64,000 nt of DNA. Origin: DATBVX01 sp963724625 (lineage in GTDB: Bacteria; Pseudomonadota; Gammaproteobacteria; Steroidobacterales; Steroidobacteraceae). The translations under genes and the position numbers were made by a program. Positions 9,455 to 18,816 of this stretch are shown piece after piece. The notes below the pieces were generated by a model that was not told the DNA's origin, made no database searches, and was given only the letters and a program-made list of their open reading frames with translations. Location of the stretch: the NCBI GenBank assembly GCA_963724625.1, contig CAVRVO010000002.1, positions 1 through 64,000 on the forward strand, written 5' to 3'. The stretch's first letter is position 1. Each line of letters starts with the position of its first letter.

Positions 9455-10420
9455 ATGCCAATGGACTCAATGCCGCTCCTCTCCGTCGAGCGCATCGCGA
9501 CCGCCTACGATGTTATCGAGCCGTGTTTTCGCGATTCGCCCCAGTTCGAAGCCGTCGCGCTCAACAACCTCTTCGGCTGCCAGCTCGTGCTCAAGATCGA
9601 GACGCTGAACCCGATCCGCTCGTTCAAGGGCCGCGGCGCCCAGTTCTTCGTCTCCCAGAGGACGGATGACACGCCACTCGTCTGTGCGACCGCCGGCAAT
9701 TTCGGACAGGGCATGGCATACGCAGCGCGCCAGCGCGGCATTCCATTGACTGTCTTCACCAACACCAATGCCAGCCCGATCAAGGTCGAGCGCATGTCTG
9801 CCCTGGGAGCGCGGGTTCTCGGCGTCGGTACTCAACCTGACGAGGCAAATGCGGCAGCCGCGCAGTTCGCAGCCGAAACGAATGCCGTTCTGGTCGAAGA
9901 TGGCCGCGAACCCGCCATCGCCGAGGGTGCGGGCACGATCGGGCTGGAACTGTTGCGTTACCCGGGCGAGCTCGCCGCGGTCGTCGTACCGCTCGGCGAT
10001 GGGGCATTGCTGGCGGGCATTGGCTGCTGGGTCAAAGCTCATAGTCCATCCACGCGCATCGTCGGCGTCGCCCCGGTCGGCTCGCCCGCCTTGCGCGAGG
10101 CTTGGCGGCGGGGCGAAATCGTCAGTGCCCCTTGCTCGACGATTGCGGATGCACTCGCCGTGCAGACGCCGTTCCCCGAAGCCGTCGCACGCCTGCGAGC
10201 GTGCACGGATGAAATTCTGCAGGTCGAGGATGCGGCATTGATCGACAGCATGCGCCTCGCGTACCGGGAACTCGGCTTGGTACTTGAGCCCGGCGGCGCC
10301 GCAGCGCTGGCGGCACTCTTGACCCAGGGCGACCAGTTCCGGGGACACTGCGTCGCCGCGGTGCTGAGCGGCGGCAATCTCACGCGCGAGCAGATGCAGC
10401 GGTGGATCGAGTGCGATTGA
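9455..10420 (+). CDS. PLP-dependent threonine/serine dehydratase-like enzyme
   Basis: A fold-type II PLP enzyme of about 321 residues. The Schiff-base lysine is in IRSFKGRGA (Lys58 counting from 9455), the substrate loop in ATAGNFGQGMA, the phosphate-binding loop in PLGDGALLAG, and SGGN is near the C terminus. This fits catabolic threonine/serine dehydratase relatives without the ACT regulatory domain. The start is uncertain among 9455, 9461 and 9470. The next gene begins 25 bp downstream on the same strand, so the two may form an operon. Confidence 0.8.
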   Translation: MPMDSMPLLSVERIATAYDVIEPCFRDSPQFEAVALNNLFGCQLVLKIETLNPIRSFKGRGAQFFVSQRTDDTPLVCATAGNFGQGMAYAARQRGIPLTVFTNTNASPIKVERMSALGARVLGVGTQPDEANAAAAQFAAETNAVLVEDGREPAIAEGAGTIGLELLRYPGELAAVVVPLGDGALLAGIGCWVKAHSPSTRIVGVAPVGSPALREAWRRGEIVSAPCSTIADALAVQTPFPEAVARLRACTDEILQVEDAALIDSMRLAYRELGLVLEPGGAAALAALLTQGDQFRGHCVAAVLSGGNLTREQMQRWIECD

Positions 10421-10445
10421 GAGTAGAGGCTCAGCGGAGAGCGGT

Positions 10446-11027
10446 ATGAAGCGAATATGCGTATTTGCAGGCTCGAGTCGCGGCGCGCGCGAGGACTATG
10501 CGCAAGCCGCAGAACGGCTGGCATTCGAGCTCGTGAAGCGCGGCTATGGCGTGGTCTTTGGCGGCGGCAGGGTCGGGATGATGGGAGTGCTCGCGGACGC
10601 GACACTCGCCTTGGGCGGCGAGGTCATCGGCGTGATTCCCAAGGCGCTGCTCGAGAAGGAAGTGGCGCATGGCGGACTTACCGAGCTTCGAGTCGTCGCC
10701 TCGATGCACGAGCGCAAGGCGATGATGGCCGAGCTCTCGGAGGGATTCATCGCGCTCCCCGGCGGCCTCGGCACGCTCGAAGAGTTCTTCGAGGTGCTCA
10801 CCTGGGCGCAGCTTGGCCTGCATCCGAAACCCTGCGGACTACTCAACGTCAGGGGGTACTACGACCGGCTGCTCGAGTTCCTGGATCTCACCGTCGAAGA
10901 GCGTTTCGTGAAGAGCCCGCATCGCGCGCTGGTGATCACCTCGACCTCGCCCGCGGATCTGCTCGAGCGGTTCGCGACCTATCGCCCGCCGCAGGTCGAA
11001 AAGTGGATCGATCGCGCAGCATCGTAG
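10446..11027 (+). CDS. LOG family protein (nucleoside 5'-monophosphate phosphoribohydrolase)
   Basis: A 193-residue Rossmann-like protein of the LOG/TIGR00730 group. It has the N-terminal CVFAGSS loop, FGGGRVGMMG, and the signature MHERK ... PGGLGTLEE (residues 105-113) that forms the catalytic site. Members cleave cytokinin riboside monophosphates or purine nucleotides to base and ribose-5-phosphate; in bacteria without plants as partners the role is probably nucleotide turnover. The length is normal for the family. Confidence 0.9.
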   Translation: MKRICVFAGSSRGAREDYAQAAERLAFELVKRGYGVVFGGGRVGMMGVLADATLALGGEVIGVIPKALLEKEVAHGGLTELRVVASMHERKAMMAELSEGFIALPGGLGTLEEFFEVLTWAQLGLHPKPCGLLNVRGYYDRLLEFLDLTVEERFVKSPHRALVITSTSPADLLERFATYRPPQVEKWIDRAAS

Positions 11028-11040
11028 GCTTTGCCCATCG

Positions 11041-11052
11041 AAATACGTATTT
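11041..11052. promoter_or_regulatory. 12-bp palindrome upstream of nirK
   Basis: AAATACGTATTT is a perfect palindrome about 130 bp before the nirK start, in the short gap after the LOG gene. It could be an operator for an NO- or oxygen-responsive regulator, but it does not match an FNR/NnrR box, and only loosely recalls NsrR half-sites. Tentative. Confidence 0.25.
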
Positions 11053-11183
11053 GTACAGTCCACGGCGTTGTTCGTACGTATAAAGCCGAGCGGCGTTGCG
11101 AGGGATACTGCGCTGCGTCAGGAGCGATGTGCCGACAGCGCTCACCGGTACGTCACGGATCTCGAAGGTCCAAAGAGAGGCGA

Positions 11184-12691
11184 TGTGAATCGGGTAGCGA
11201 TCGTAGCGACGGCAGCACTCCTTGCGGTACTGATATCGGCGTGCGGATCACGTGAGTCCGAGCACTGCACCGGTGCCTGCAACGGCGGAGACCGGCGGCT
11301 CCGCACAGGGCGACTTTGGGCCACCACAGGGCGAGCCCATCAAGGCGGTTCTCGCCAGTCCGCCGCAGGTTCCGCCACCACTCAATCGCAAGGTTCCCGC
11401 GAAGGTCATCGTTGAGCTTGAGGTCAAAGAGATCCAGCGACCGATCGCGGAAGGTGTCACGTATACGTTCTGGACCTTCGGTGGCACCGTACCCGGAAGC
11501 TTCATCCGTGTACGCCAGGGCGACACGGTGGAGTTTCACCTGCGCAATCATCCCAGCTCGAAAATGCCGCATAACATCGATCTGCATGGTGTTACGGGCC
11601 CGGGCGGCGGAGCGGCCTCGAGTTTCACGGCACCGGGGCATGAGTCGGTGTTCAGTTTCAAAGCGCTCAATCAGGGTCTGTACGTCTATCACTGCGCGAC
11701 AGCCCCGGTCGGCATGCACGTGGCAAATGGCATGTACGGCCTCATTCTCATCGAGCCACCAGAAGGACTGTCGCCCGTCGATCGCGAGTTCTATGTCATG
11801 CAGGGCGACTTCTATACGGTCGGCAGGTACCGCGAGAAGGGCACGCAGGCATTCGACATGCAGAAGGCAATCGACGAGAACCCGACTTACGTGCTTTTCA
11901 ATGGTGCAGAAGGCTCCCTCACCGGTGATCACGCGTTGCAGGCGAAAGTCGGCGAGAGGGTGCGGTTATACGTCGGCAACGGCGGGCCCAACCTCGTCAG
12001 CTCTTTTCACCTGATCGGCGAGATCTTCGACAAAGTTCGCTACGAAGGCGGAACGCACGCCCAGGAGAATGTGCAAACGACACTCATTCCCGCCGGCGGC
12101 GCCATGATTGCCGAGTTCCACACCGAGGTGCCGGGCACTTACGTCCTGGTGGATCATTCGATCTTCCGCGCCTTCAACAAGGGCGCGATCGGACTGCTCA
12201 AGATCGAAGGCCCTGAGAACAAGGCTATCTACTCAGGCAAGGAAGTCGACAACGTGTACCTCGGCGATGCTGCTGTGAGTGCACAACCGGTCGGTGCCGC
12301 GGCACAGGCGGCAGCCGCGGGAACCCTTACGCTCGAGCAGCAGGTTGCGGCGGGGGGTGCGCTGTTCAACGGCACGTGCTCTGTTTGCCACCAGGACAAT
12401 GGTGCCGGGCTGCCGGACGTGTTTCCGCCGCTCGCGAAATCCGACTACCTCCACGCTGACCGGCCGCGGGCGATCACTACCGTCCTCAATGGACGCACCG
12501 GACCGATCACAGTGAACGGCAAGACCTATAACTCGGTGATGCCGCCGATGAGCCAGCTCAACGATGACGAGATCGCAAACATACTGACATACGTGCTCAA
12601 CAGCTGGGGCAACGCCGGCGGACACGTGACTGCTGCTGAAGTCGCACAGCTCCGCAAGGCGACGCCGCCACCGGAAGGCGCGGCTCATTAG
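11184..12691 (+). CDS. nirK: copper nitrite reductase with C-terminal cytochrome c, lipoprotein leader out of frame
   Basis: This enzyme reduces nitrite to NO in the periplasm. Numbering from the GTG at 11252: type-1 copper ligands His107, Cys148, His156 and Met161; type-2 ligands His112, His147 and the histidine in VLVDHSIF. A c-type cytochrome domain follows (CSVCH at residues 376-380, later MPPM), as in three-domain NirKs of the Ralstonia type. A lipoprotein signal peptide ending LLAVLISACGS starts at GTG 11184 but lies one frame away. The frame changes near 11250, so either a base is wrong there or the protein starts at 11252 without a leader. The first is more likely, because a periplasmic enzyme needs export. 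Confidence 0.9.
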
Positions 12692-12705
12692 CGAACCGCG
12701 GCGGG

Positions 12706-13533
12706 GTGGCAGGCATGGGCAGCTCGACACGTGGCGAACGGAGCCTGGTAAGCAAAGGTTTGCGGTCGGCTGCGCTCGGCTTGCTCCTCGCATGCGCGAC
12801 CGATGTCTCGGTCGGCGGTGCAGCGGATGAAGATGCCGCCTTCATCGAAGGTGGCAAATGGCGCTCCATTCTGCCGACCGGGACTTCCCAACCGGACGTG
12901 ACCGTTGCCCCGTACCGTCTCGACCGCAGACCCGTGACCAACGCGCAGTTCCTGGCCTTCACTCGCGCGCATTCGCAATGGCGCAAAGGCCAGGTGCCTG
13001 TGGTGCTTGCAGACGCGAGCTATCTAAAGGAGTGGGCCAGCACCTCGGATCTGGGGCCAACGGCACTCCCGGAGCAACCGGTTGTCGGCGTCAGCTGGTT
13101 CGCGGCGCGTGCCTACTGCGAGGCGCGCGATGCGCGCTTGCCGAACTGGTACGAGTGGGAGTTCGCGGCTGCGGCGGATGAAACGCATCGCGATGCTCGT
13201 GATTCACCGGAGTGGCAGCAACGGATATTGGCCTGGTACAGCCGGCCCTCGAACGAGCCGCTCGCCGCTGTGGGGCAGGGTCGGCCCAATGCTTTTGGTA
13301 TCTACGATCTGCACGGCCTGGTGTGGGAATGGGTCGAGGATTTCAGTGGCCTCATGATCGGAGCGGACAGTCGCGAGCAGGGCGATCCCGACCTGCTCAA
13401 GTTCTGTGGCACCGGTGCACTGGCGATCCAGGATCGGGCCAACTACGCGGTCGGCATGCGCGTTGCGCTGCTTTCTTCGCTGCAGGCACGCGACACGACG
13501 ATCAACCTGGGGTTTCGATGCGCGAGCAACTGA
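12706..13533 (+). CDS. nirV: NirV-like SUMF1/formylglycine-generating-enzyme domain protein
   Basis: A 275-residue exported protein with a hydrophobic leader (LGLLLACATDVSVGG) and a SUMF1-type fold: FIEGGKW, RRPVTNAQFLAFTRAH, VVGVSWFAARAYCEARDARLPN, YEWEFAAAA, GLVWEWVEDF and a terminal INLGFRC. NirV is the conserved neighbour of nirK in many denitrifiers, and its exact job there is not settled. It begins 15 bp after the nirK stop, so it is co-transcribed with nirK. Confidence 0.85.
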   Translation: MAGMGSSTRGERSLVSKGLRSAALGLLLACATDVSVGGAADEDAAFIEGGKWRSILPTGTSQPDVTVAPYRLDRRPVTNAQFLAFTRAHSQWRKGQVPVVLADASYLKEWASTSDLGPTALPEQPVVGVSWFAARAYCEARDARLPNWYEWEFAAAADETHRDARDSPEWQQRILAWYSRPSNEPLAAVGQGRPNAFGIYDLHGLVWEWVEDFSGLMIGADSREQGDPDLLKFCGTGALAIQDRANYAVGMRVALLSSLQARDTTINLGFRCASN

Positions 13534-14195
13534 ACCCCAGCAGTGCCGCGCGCCAGGTTTTCCAGGTGTCGATCGCAGCGATCGCACCTGCAATTGCTGC
13601 CATCCTGATCCTTGCGTTGCACGTCGGTGTATCGCGGCCAGCGGGTGCGGCGACACCGAGTGCCGCAGTGACATCGCCGTGGCCCACCGATTCGCTGCAC
13701 CGTGTTGATGTGATACTCGAGACCGCGCAAGGAGGCAGGACGACTCTTGCCGCGACTGCGGGCAAGGTGCGGATCGTTACCATGTTCTACACGAGCTGCA
13801 CGGCGGCATGTCCCCTCAACATAGACACACTGCGCCGGATCGACGGTGAGCTGTCTCCTGCCGAACGCGCCAGGCTTTCCATCCTGCTGGTGACACTGGA
13901 TCCGCAGCACGACGATCCGGCTGCACTGCGTGAGTTCGCCGCGCAGCACCGGATCGAAGATCGGCGCTGGACACTTGGGCGCGCATCAGTTGCTGATACG
14001 CGAAAGCTGGCTGGCGCCCTGGATGTGCGCTATCGGGAGCTTGAAGACGGCAACTTCAACCATTCGACCGTGCTGGTGTTACTGGATCCCTCGGGTCGCG
14101 TCCTCGGCCGCAGCGACAAGATGGGCACGCCCGATACCGAGTTTGTGTCTGCCATTCGCAAAGCGCTGAGCGGCACTACATCGCTCGCGGACTGA
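13518..14195 (+). CDS. SCO1/SenC family copper-handling protein
   Basis: A 225-residue membrane-anchored thioredoxin-fold protein. An N-terminal transmembrane segment (residues about 16-36) is followed by the copper-binding CTAAC (Cys94, Cys98) and the distal histidine in NFNHSTV (His182). SCO proteins deliver copper or keep copper-site thiols reduced, usually for cytochrome oxidase. Here the start codon lies 16 bp inside the 3' end of nirV, which argues for service to the NirK copper sites. Confidence 0.88.
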   Translation: MREQLNPSSAARQVFQVSIAAIAPAIAAILILALHVGVSRPAGAATPSAAVTSPWPTDSLHRVDVILETAQGGRTTLAATAGKVRIVTMFYTSCTAACPLNIDTLRRIDGELSPAERARLSILLVTLDPQHDDPAALREFAAQHRIEDRRWTLGRASVADTRKLAGALDVRYRELEDGNFNHSTVLVLLDPSGRVLGRSDKMGTPDTEFVSAIRKALSGTTSLAD

Positions 14196-14508
14196 GCAGG
14201 GCTGCCGCTCTCGCTTGTCCATCCGCAGGCATCGCTTGCGACAATCGGCTCATTGAAGCGGGGGAGCTCTCCGTCTGTGGACGACTCAGCAGTGCTGCCG
14301 CCCTGGCGTGCGCGTCGACGCGCGGTGCAAGCATTGCCGCCGCACGGGGCGTGTCGGTGGCAACCGGAGTCCACTCTCGGCTGAGCAATGTCGCAGCTTG
14401 CGCCTGTCCGTCGCTCGGCCGGGCCACGCTGGGTGCGGCAAGTAGCGGGCCGCTGGTCAGTGCGGTCGCCACAAGGAGCAGGGAAATCATCCGTACATCA
14501 GTCTTCAT
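14176..14508 (-). CDS. small secreted protein with four Ala-Leu-rich repeats
   Basis: A 110-residue protein with a signal peptide (MKTDVRMISLLLVATALTSG...LLAA). The mature part holds four related motifs: DGQAQAATLLSRE, TPRAAAMLAPRV, DAHARAAALLSRP and DGQARAAALLSPR. I do not recognise the family; the repeats look like short amphipathic helices. The last 20 bp overlap the 3' end of the SCO gene tail to tail. Confidence 0.65.
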   Translation of the reverse strand: MKTDVRMISLLLVATALTSGPLLAAPSVARPSDGQAQAATLLSREWTPVATDTPRAAAMLAPRVDAHARAAALLSRPQTESSPASMSRLSQAMPADGQARAAALLSPRAM

Positions 14509-14730
14509 CTGAATCGCCTCCATAAGTGACTGCGGTTACGCTTTGCATCTCGCGTGCTCGTTTGTGCACGTATGGAGCAGGGGACCTGACGGACGACGAA
14601 AGCATTACTCGGTGGAGGCGAAGAAAAAAACAATCGCAGGTTTGCAATATTCGCCCAGCAGAGCCGGTCCTGAGCTACTTGCGCCGGGACGTGTTGGTGC
14701 TCGAAGCGCGACGCTACTATTGGGGCCACT

Positions 14731-16098
14731 ATGGGAAGGCTGCGAATCAGAGCGACGTCCGGCTCACTCTCTGAGGGACGTCAGGGGACTCTGCAGCGCG
14801 CCCTCGGCCGCTGGGACCTGACCGCGTTCGGCGTCAACATCGTCATCGGCGGCGCCGTCTTCCTCACGCCCTCGCTGGTCGCCGCGGAGCTCGGCAACTG
14901 GAGCCCGATCGCGGTCGTGCTCGTCGGGCTCGCCTGCCTCTGCATCGCGCTCTCCTACGCCGAAGTCGGCAGTCGGTTCGAGAGCACTGGCGGCCCGTAT
15001 CTCTACACTCTGGCCGCGTTCGGCCGATTCGTGGCCTTCGAGGTCGGCTGGATGAGCTGGTTCACACGCGTCGCCAGCATCGCGGCGCTCGTGCACGGTC
15101 TCGCCTTTGCGATCGGCTTCTACGCGCCCGCCGTGAGCGCGGGGCTCCCGCACGCGGCACTCATCGTCGGCGTGCTGCTGGGCGTCGCACTCATCAACGC
15201 GCGCGGCATCCGGCAGAGCGCACTCTTCATCGACGGCATCACGATCGCGAAGCTCACGCCGCTCGTGATCTTCATCGCCGTGGGGCTGTTCTTCGTCGAC
15301 TGGAGCCGTCTCACGCCGCTCCCCGCGCCCAGCGTGTCGCAATGGGGCACGGGCACGCTGCTGATCATCTACGCGCTGGGCGGCTACGAGGTGATCGGCG
15401 TGCCGGCGGGCGAAACGCGTCATCCACGCACGGACCTGGCCTTCGCCATGGCGATGACGGTGATCGGGTGCACCATCATTTTCACGCTCGTGCAGATCAT
15501 CACCATGACCATGCTGCCCGAGGCCACGCAATCGAAGACTCCGGTCGCGGACGCGGCCGCGATCTTTCTCGGGCCCGCGGGCGCATTGATGATCGGCATC
15601 GGATCGCTCGTCTCCATTACCGGCAACGTGACGGGAAGTCTCCTCACCGCCTCGCGCTACGTGTTTGCGTTTGCTGAAACGGACACGATCCCGCGCACCT
15701 TCGCGTACGTGCATCCTCGCTTCCGTACCCCCACGCACGCGATCTGGTTCTCAACCGCCGTGGCGCTCGCGCTCGCGCTCACGGGCTCGTTCGTGCTGCT
15801 AGTTGCCGCGAGTGCGATCGCGCGTCTGCTCACTTATTCGGGTGTGTCTGCAGCGGCGCTGGTGTTGCGGCGTGCCGCGGCTCAGGACAAGGTGGCGCCT
15901 GCGGCGTACGTCGTGCCTTTTGGTCCGCTGATTCCGTGTGTGGCGATCATCGTGTCGCTCACGATCATCACCGGCGCGACTCGTCCGCAGCTGGCCGTCA
16001 GCGGCGCCGCGCTCGGCTTGGGCGCGCTGCTGTTCTTCGGTCACCGCTGGCTGCGCCGTTTTGCCACCTCGCCGCTCCCTACTTCAGATCGGCGGTGA
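14731..16098 (+). CDS. APC-superfamily amino-acid permease
   Basis: A 455-residue inner-membrane transporter with about 12 helices. Its first helix has the unwound FGVNIVIGGAVFLTP substrate motif, and a later conserved segment reads IIYALGGYEVIGVPAGET. This is the LeuT-fold amino acid-polyamine-organocation layout. The substrate is not readable. It starts at ATG 14731; its last 20 bp overlap the 3' end of the ORF6N gene on the other strand. Confidence 0.85.
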   Translation: MGRLRIRATSGSLSEGRQGTLQRALGRWDLTAFGVNIVIGGAVFLTPSLVAAELGNWSPIAVVLVGLACLCIALSYAEVGSRFESTGGPYLYTLAAFGRFVAFEVGWMSWFTRVASIAALVHGLAFAIGFYAPAVSAGLPHAALIVGVLLGVALINARGIRQSALFIDGITIAKLTPLVIFIAVGLFFVDWSRLTPLPAPSVSQWGTGTLLIIYALGGYEVIGVPAGETRHPRTDLAFAMAMTVIGCTIIFTLVQIITMTMLPEATQSKTPVADAAAIFLGPAGALMIGIGSLVSITGNVTGSLLTASRYVFAFAETDTIPRTFAYVHPRFRTPTHAIWFSTAVALALALTGSFVLLVAASAIARLLTYSGVSAAALVLRRAAAQDKVAPAAYVVPFGPLIPCVAIIVSLTIITGATRPQLAVSGAALGLGALLFFGHRWLRRFATSPLPTSDRR

Positions 16099-16624
16099 AC
16101 CCGATCGGACGCTTGGGCGGGGACTCACCGATTGCCAGATGTCGTATGGCCATGAGCAAGTTGGCGATCGCAGTGTCATGTCCTACAAGCTTGCGCTCCA
16201 AGTCATCGATTCGGGCCGCGAGCTCGCTGTGCGACCTCAAGTATTCTCGCATCTGCACGAACGCCTGGACGATAAGAACACTCACTTCGATGGCTCGCGC
16301 AGAGTTCAATACGCTTGCGAGCATGAGCGCGCCATGTTCCGTGAATACTTTGTGCGCGTACTTGCGATGTTTGCCACGGCCGGGCTTTAAGGTCGCATTT
16401 TGCGACCTTAAAGAATCTGACTCCTCCGTGGTGAGCTTAAACATGAATTCGGTGGGGAAGCGACGCCGGTTTCGCTTGACCTGTTCGTTGAGGCGCTTTG
16501 TAGCGACGCCGTACAGCGCCGCCAAGTCAGCGTCCAGCATTACGCGCCGGTCGCGAAGGATCAGAATGCGTCTGGTGATGGCGGCAACCGAGGCGGGTCC
16601 AGGTACTGGCATCGCCGCCATCAT
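16079..16624 (-). CDS. ORF6N domain protein, copy 1
   Basis: A 181-residue protein with the ORF6N DNA-binding domain typical of phage and mobile elements: RRILILRDRRVMLDADLAAL, YGVATKRLNEQVKRNRRRFP, then the AHKVFTEHGALMLASVLNS motif, and a C-terminal coiled coil ending PKRPIGFTADLK. A perfect inverted repeat lies inside the coding sequence (16385-16413), at the codons for L-R-S-Q-N-A-T-L. Two more ORF6N copies lie near 53 and 55 kb. It is convergent with the permease gene. Confidence 0.85.
   Translation of the reverse strand: MMAAMPVPGPASVAAITRRILILRDRRVMLDADLAALYGVATKRLNEQVKRNRRRFPTEFMFKLTTEESDSLRSQNATLKPGRGKHRKYAHKVFTEHGALMLASVLNSARAIEVSVLIVQAFVQMREYLRSHSELAARIDDLERKLVGHDTAIANLLMAIRHLAIGESPPKRPIGFTADLK
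16385..16413. repeat. perfect inverted repeat inside ORF6N copy 1
   Basis: Arms of 13 bp (16385-16397 and 16401-16413) enclose a 3-nt loop. The same structure, at the same codons, is present in the other two ORF6N copies. Confidence 0.9.
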
Positions 16625-16696
16625 GGCGACCTGGTCGGAATGCCAATAGCCGTCTACCTGTGGCGAACAGCCAGAAAGGTAAGTAGCGCCGTAGCG

Positions 16697-17830
16697 TCAG
16701 GTGAAGGCGCGCGAGAGGCGTCCGATGCCCTCGTGGATCTCGGGCACGCCGTAATGCGCGAAGGAGAGACGCAGGCAATGCCGGAGGCCGCCCGAAATCG
16801 AACAGGCGGTGCCGGGCAGGAAACCGGTCCCGGCGGCGCGAGCCGCCGCTTCGAGCGCGCCGGCATCTGCGCCTTCCGCTAGCTCGAGCCAGAAGAAGTA
16901 GCCGCCGCCCGGTCTCTGCCAGCGCGCGATGCTGTTGAAGTGTTTCTTGAGTGCCGTGTCCATCGCCTGTGCGCGCTCCGCATAACTCGCGCGCAGGCCC
17001 GTCACGAGGGCTGAAAGTTCGCCGCCTTCCATGAGCTGGCGCACGAGGTGCGAGGTGAAGTGGTTGAAGTTGCCGCCGCTCACGAGTGCGCCGCTGGCGA
17101 GCAGCGTGGTCATGAGATCCGGCGTCGTCTGGATCCAGCCGAGGCGCAGGCCCGGCGCGAGGATCTTCGAGAACGTGCCGAGCGAGAGCACGTTGCCATC
17201 GCCGCCCAGCGCACCGAACGATGGCGGCGGCGGCGTGCCGTGATGCAGGAGCTGGTACGCCTCGTCTGCGACGATGATGAAGCCGTGCTCGCGGGAAAGT
17301 GAGATGAGCCGCTCCCGGCGCACGCGATCAAGCACCTGGCCGGTCGGGTTGTGGAAGGCCGGGATGGTGTAGACGAGCTTCGGGCGGCGCTTGGCGAGTT
17401 CGCGCTCGAGCACGACAACGTCCATGCCCGCGCCGTCGACCGGTACGCCGAGGATCTCGAGCCCGTGGTCACGGAAGATCGGGAACGAATAGGGATAGCT
17501 CGGCTCCTCGACGAAAACGACGTCGCCCGGTCGCGTGAAGCGGCTGCAGACGAAGTCGAGCGCCTGGGAGATGCCGGCCGTCAGCATCAGCGAGTCGGGA
17601 TCTACGGCGCTGCCCGTGGACTTGCCGAGGAAGTCGGCGAGCGCCGTGCGGAAGCGCACATCGCCCTGTCGCTGGCCGTAGTTCAGCTCGAGCGGCTCGG
17701 CGTCGGCGAAGAAACGCTGGCCGGCCGTGCTGAGAAGCGCGAGCGGCAGCAGGTCCGCCGAAGGCTGACCGACGCTGAAATTAATCGTGCCCTGCTCCGG
17801 CGCGCCGTCGAAGATGACCTCGCTGCTCAT
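16697..17830 (-). CDS. PLP-dependent aminotransferase, LysN/MocR-catalytic-domain type
   Basis: A fold-type I aminotransferase of 377 residues without the MocR DNA-binding domain. It shows NFSVGQPSADLLP and LELNYGQRQGD at the N terminus, the AFHNPTG substrate loop, VADEAYQLL with the PLP-binding Asp and Tyr, and the Schiff-base lysine in LGTFSKILAPGLRLGW. The closest well-known group is 2-aminoadipate or valine-pyruvate type transaminases. Its start overlaps the stop of the upstream dehydrogenase gene by 4 bp, so the pair is translationally coupled. Confidence 0.88.
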   Translation of the reverse strand: MSSEVIFDGAPEQGTINFSVGQPSADLLPLALLSTAGQRFFADAEPLELNYGQRQGDVRFRTALADFLGKSTGSAVDPDSLMLTAGISQALDFVCSRFTRPGDVVFVEEPSYPYSFPIFRDHGLEILGVPVDGAGMDVVVLERELAKRRPKLVYTIPAFHNPTGQVLDRVRRERLISLSREHGFIIVADEAYQLLHHGTPPPPSFGALGGDGNVLSLGTFSKILAPGLRLGWIQTTPDLMTTLLASGALVSGGNFNHFTSHLVRQLMEGGELSALVTGLRASYAERAQAMDTALKKHFNSIARWQRPGGGYFFWLELAEGADAGALEAAARAAGTGFLPGTACSISGGLRHCLRLSFAHYGVPEIHEGIGRLSRAFT

Positions 17831-18798
17831 ACCGCGGGCTCGACGAGCCGGAACACCTGGTCCGGTCGCCCTTCCAGGAATTCGCGGATATTCGAGGCCG
17901 AGATGCGGCGCAGGTCTTGCAGGGCGGACTCCGAATAGAAAGCCACGTGCGGCGTCAGCAACACATCTGCCCGCCCCACCAGTGGATGATGCCCGAGGTC
18001 CGGCGAATCCTCAGCCAGCACGTCGAGGGCCGCGCCGGCGAGGAGCCCTCGATTGAGCGCGTCCACCAGGTCGGTCTCGACGATGAGCGCGCCGCGCGCG
18101 ACGTTGATCAGCAGCGGCCTGCGCTTCATCTTTTCAAAAGCCGCACGATCGAGGAGCCCGCGGCTCCCGGAGTCGAGGTTACAGTGCAGGCTGATGATGT
18201 CCGCGCGCGAGAGCAGCTCATCGAGGCTCACGGCTTCGGCACCGAGCTGGCGCGCCGCTGCGGCGTCCACGCGCGGATCCGAGGCGAGAACCTTCAAGCC
18301 AAAGCCGAGCGACCGGTGGCCAACGGCCTGCCCGATGCGGCCGAAGCCGATGATGCCGAGCGTCTGGCCGGCGAGGCGGCGCAATCCCTGTACCTCGTTC
18401 CAGCGCCAGCTGTGTCTGTCTTGCACCTGGCGGTGATACGCGAGCAGGCGGCGATTGAGCGCGAGCAGCAGTGCGAGCGTGTGGTCCGCGACCTCGTCCG
18501 TGCAGTATTCGCCGACGCACGCGACGCGAATGCCGCGCTCGCTGGCGGCTGCGACGTCCACGCAATCCCAGCCAGTCGCGGCGACCGAGATGATCCGGCA
18601 GCGCGCGAGCTGACCGAGCGCCGCGCGGTCGAAGGGGACGTAGTCGGTCAGGATCGCCTCGGCGTCACGGCAGGCGAGCGCGAGCGCGGCTGCGTCGCCA
18701 CGGTAGGTGAATGTCTCGATGCGCGCGCCGGCGGGCAGATGGAGCCGCTCGATCGACAGGTCACGGCCCGCCGCCTCGGGCATCTCGGCGAGTACCAC
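17827..18798 (-). CDS. NAD-dependent D-2-hydroxyacid dehydrogenase, CtBP-like
   Basis: A 323-residue dehydrogenase. The NAD-binding GFGRIGQ lies mid-protein, the catalytic arginine is in NVARGALIVETD, and the histidine is in LLTPHVAFYSESAL. The YSESAL ending is typical of the C-terminal-binding-protein-like subgroup, which interconverts 2-oxo and D-2-hydroxy acids. It is placed between a sodium symporter gene (18 bp upstream) and an aminotransferase gene (4-bp overlap). The operon could therefore take up a hydroxy or amino acid and convert it through its 2-oxo acid. Confidence 0.87.
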   Translation of the reverse strand: MVLAEMPEAAGRDLSIERLHLPAGARIETFTYRGDAAALALACRDAEAILTDYVPFDRAALGQLARCRIISVAATGWDCVDVAAASERGIRVACVGEYCTDEVADHTLALLLALNRRLLAYHRQVQDRHSWRWNEVQGLRRLAGQTLGIIGFGRIGQAVGHRSLGFGLKVLASDPRVDAAAARQLGAEAVSLDELLSRADIISLHCNLDSGSRGLLDRAAFEKMKRRPLLINVARGALIVETDLVDALNRGLLAGAALDVLAEDSPDLGHHPLVGRADVLLTPHVAFYSESALQDLRRISASNIREFLEGRPDQVFRLVEPAV

Positions 18799-18816
18799 GA
18801 CCGGTGGCTGACGCGC

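Noticed and set aside
14764..15738. 324-codon open frame on the minus strand
   Set aside because: Antisense to the permease and made almost only of R, E, D, H and A; a shadow frame.
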